Of a stretch of 64,000 nt of DNA, positions 63,807 through 64,000 are shown one piece after another (positions within the stretch are counted from its first letter, which is position 1; every line of letters begins with the position of its first letter). The position numbers were made by a program, and so were the translations under genes. This stretch comes from Bradyrhizobium sp. CCGUVB1N3 (GTDB taxonomy: Bacteria; Pseudomonadota; Alphaproteobacteria; Rhizobiales; Xanthobacteraceae). The DNA is taken from contig NZ_JANADR010000001.1 in the NCBI RefSeq assembly GCF_024199925.1, forward strand, positions 1,984,001 to 2,048,000. The letters are read 5' to 3'. Under the pieces are notes generated by a model. The model was not told the origin of the DNA, searched no databases, and worked only from the letters and a program-made list of their open reading frames with translations.

Positions 63807-64000
63807 ATGAACGACGACACACCCGTCATTGAGCCGGCGATCGAAGCGATGCCCGTCGCCGAGCCGCCCAAAGAGGCTGCAAAGCCAGCGCCGAAGAAGG
63901 CCCGGAAAGCCGCCAAGAAGGTCGCAAAGAAAGTAGCGCCGAAGAAGAAGGCAGCAAAGAAGGCCAAGAAGGCTTCCAAGAAGGCGGCCAAGAAGACGGC
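63807..64000 (+). CDS. Lys/Ala-rich histone-H1-like protein, cut by window end
   Basis: A frame from the ATG at 63807, with GGGGGA at 63796-63801, stays open to the edge of the window. The visible 64 residues begin with an acidic segment (MNDDTPVIEPAIEAMP) and then become KKAxKKxAKK-type repeats (APKKARKAAKKVAKK), as in bacterial histone-H1-like, nucleoid-associated proteins. It would bind DNA nonspecifically. The 3' end is outside the window. Confidence 0.8.
   Translation, partial: MNDDTPVIEPAIEAMPVAEPPKEAAKPAPKKARKAAKKVAKKVAPKKKAAKKAKKASKKAAKKT

Overview
The window is GC-rich alphaproteobacterial chromosome, and the content points to Bradyrhizobium or a close Nitrobacteraceae relative. Evidence: the protein families present (Omp25-like porins, GcvA-type LysR, phasin, PccA-type carboxylase, an E-clade monofunctional chorismate mutase); palindromic intergenic elements of the kind common in this group; and EcfG-type promoters (GGAAC-N16/17-CGTT). 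No ribosomal RNA, CRISPR, phage or insertion-sequence gene was seen. There is one tRNA, tRNA-Leu(GAG).

Layout. 0.1-8.8 kb holds housekeeping and envelope genes: a DUF3829-like protein, chorismate mutase, an orphan TolA-like protein, an aldo/keto reductase, an orphan HigA-like regulator, MgtE, and two tandem polysaccharide deacetylases. 8.8-18.7 kb is a self-contained catabolic cassette: a divergent LysR, an SDR dehydrogenase, a two-subunit transketolase, a TRAP transporter (DctP plus fused DctQM), a second full-length transketolase broken by a 1-base deletion, and a D-2-hydroxyacid dehydrogenase. It has no sugar kinase, and it is bracketed by a 16-bp direct repeat of the tRNA-Leu 3' end. 18.7-24 kb has tRNA-Leu, a lone SpoA/FliN-like protein, LipB, a tautomerase with its LysR, and a GbsR-DUF4166-epimerase operon whose last gene is frameshifted. 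24-33 kb has two paralogous PAS hybrid histidine kinases, each behind an EcfG-type promoter, with acylphosphatase, an isocitrate-lyase-superfamily enzyme, the propionyl/acetyl-CoA carboxylase alpha subunit and a zinc metallopeptidase between them.

33-42.5 kb carries an EamA-type transporter, an ArsB/NhaD transporter, a chemoreceptor, and a sugar-acid module (MFS, GntR, enolase-superfamily dehydratase, SDR, idonate-5-dehydrogenase-like enzyme). 42.5-46.5 kb holds a duplicated-domain DUF3280-like secreted protein divergent from a two-component pair whose kinase gene is frameshifted. 46.7-54.4 kb has an ArsR-SRPBCC operon, a serine hydrolase, an outer-membrane barrel, an SDR lacking its catalytic residues, a GNAT protein and a Crp/Fnr regulator. 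54.4-64 kb holds small proteins, a phasin, a phosphatase with a Pho-box-like site, a 1-Cys peroxiredoxin, DUF2177, a Cache-type chemoreceptor, a photolyase and the start of a Lys/Ala-rich histone-H1-like protein cut by the window edge.

Three genes (15532-17546, 21373-22802, 43612-45002) each need exactly one extra base to restore a full family-length protein. They are either genuine pseudogenes or sequencing deletions. The cassette at 9.8-18.6 kb is the best candidate for an uncharacterised pathway: an apparently kinase-free, transketolase-centred route with its own importer.
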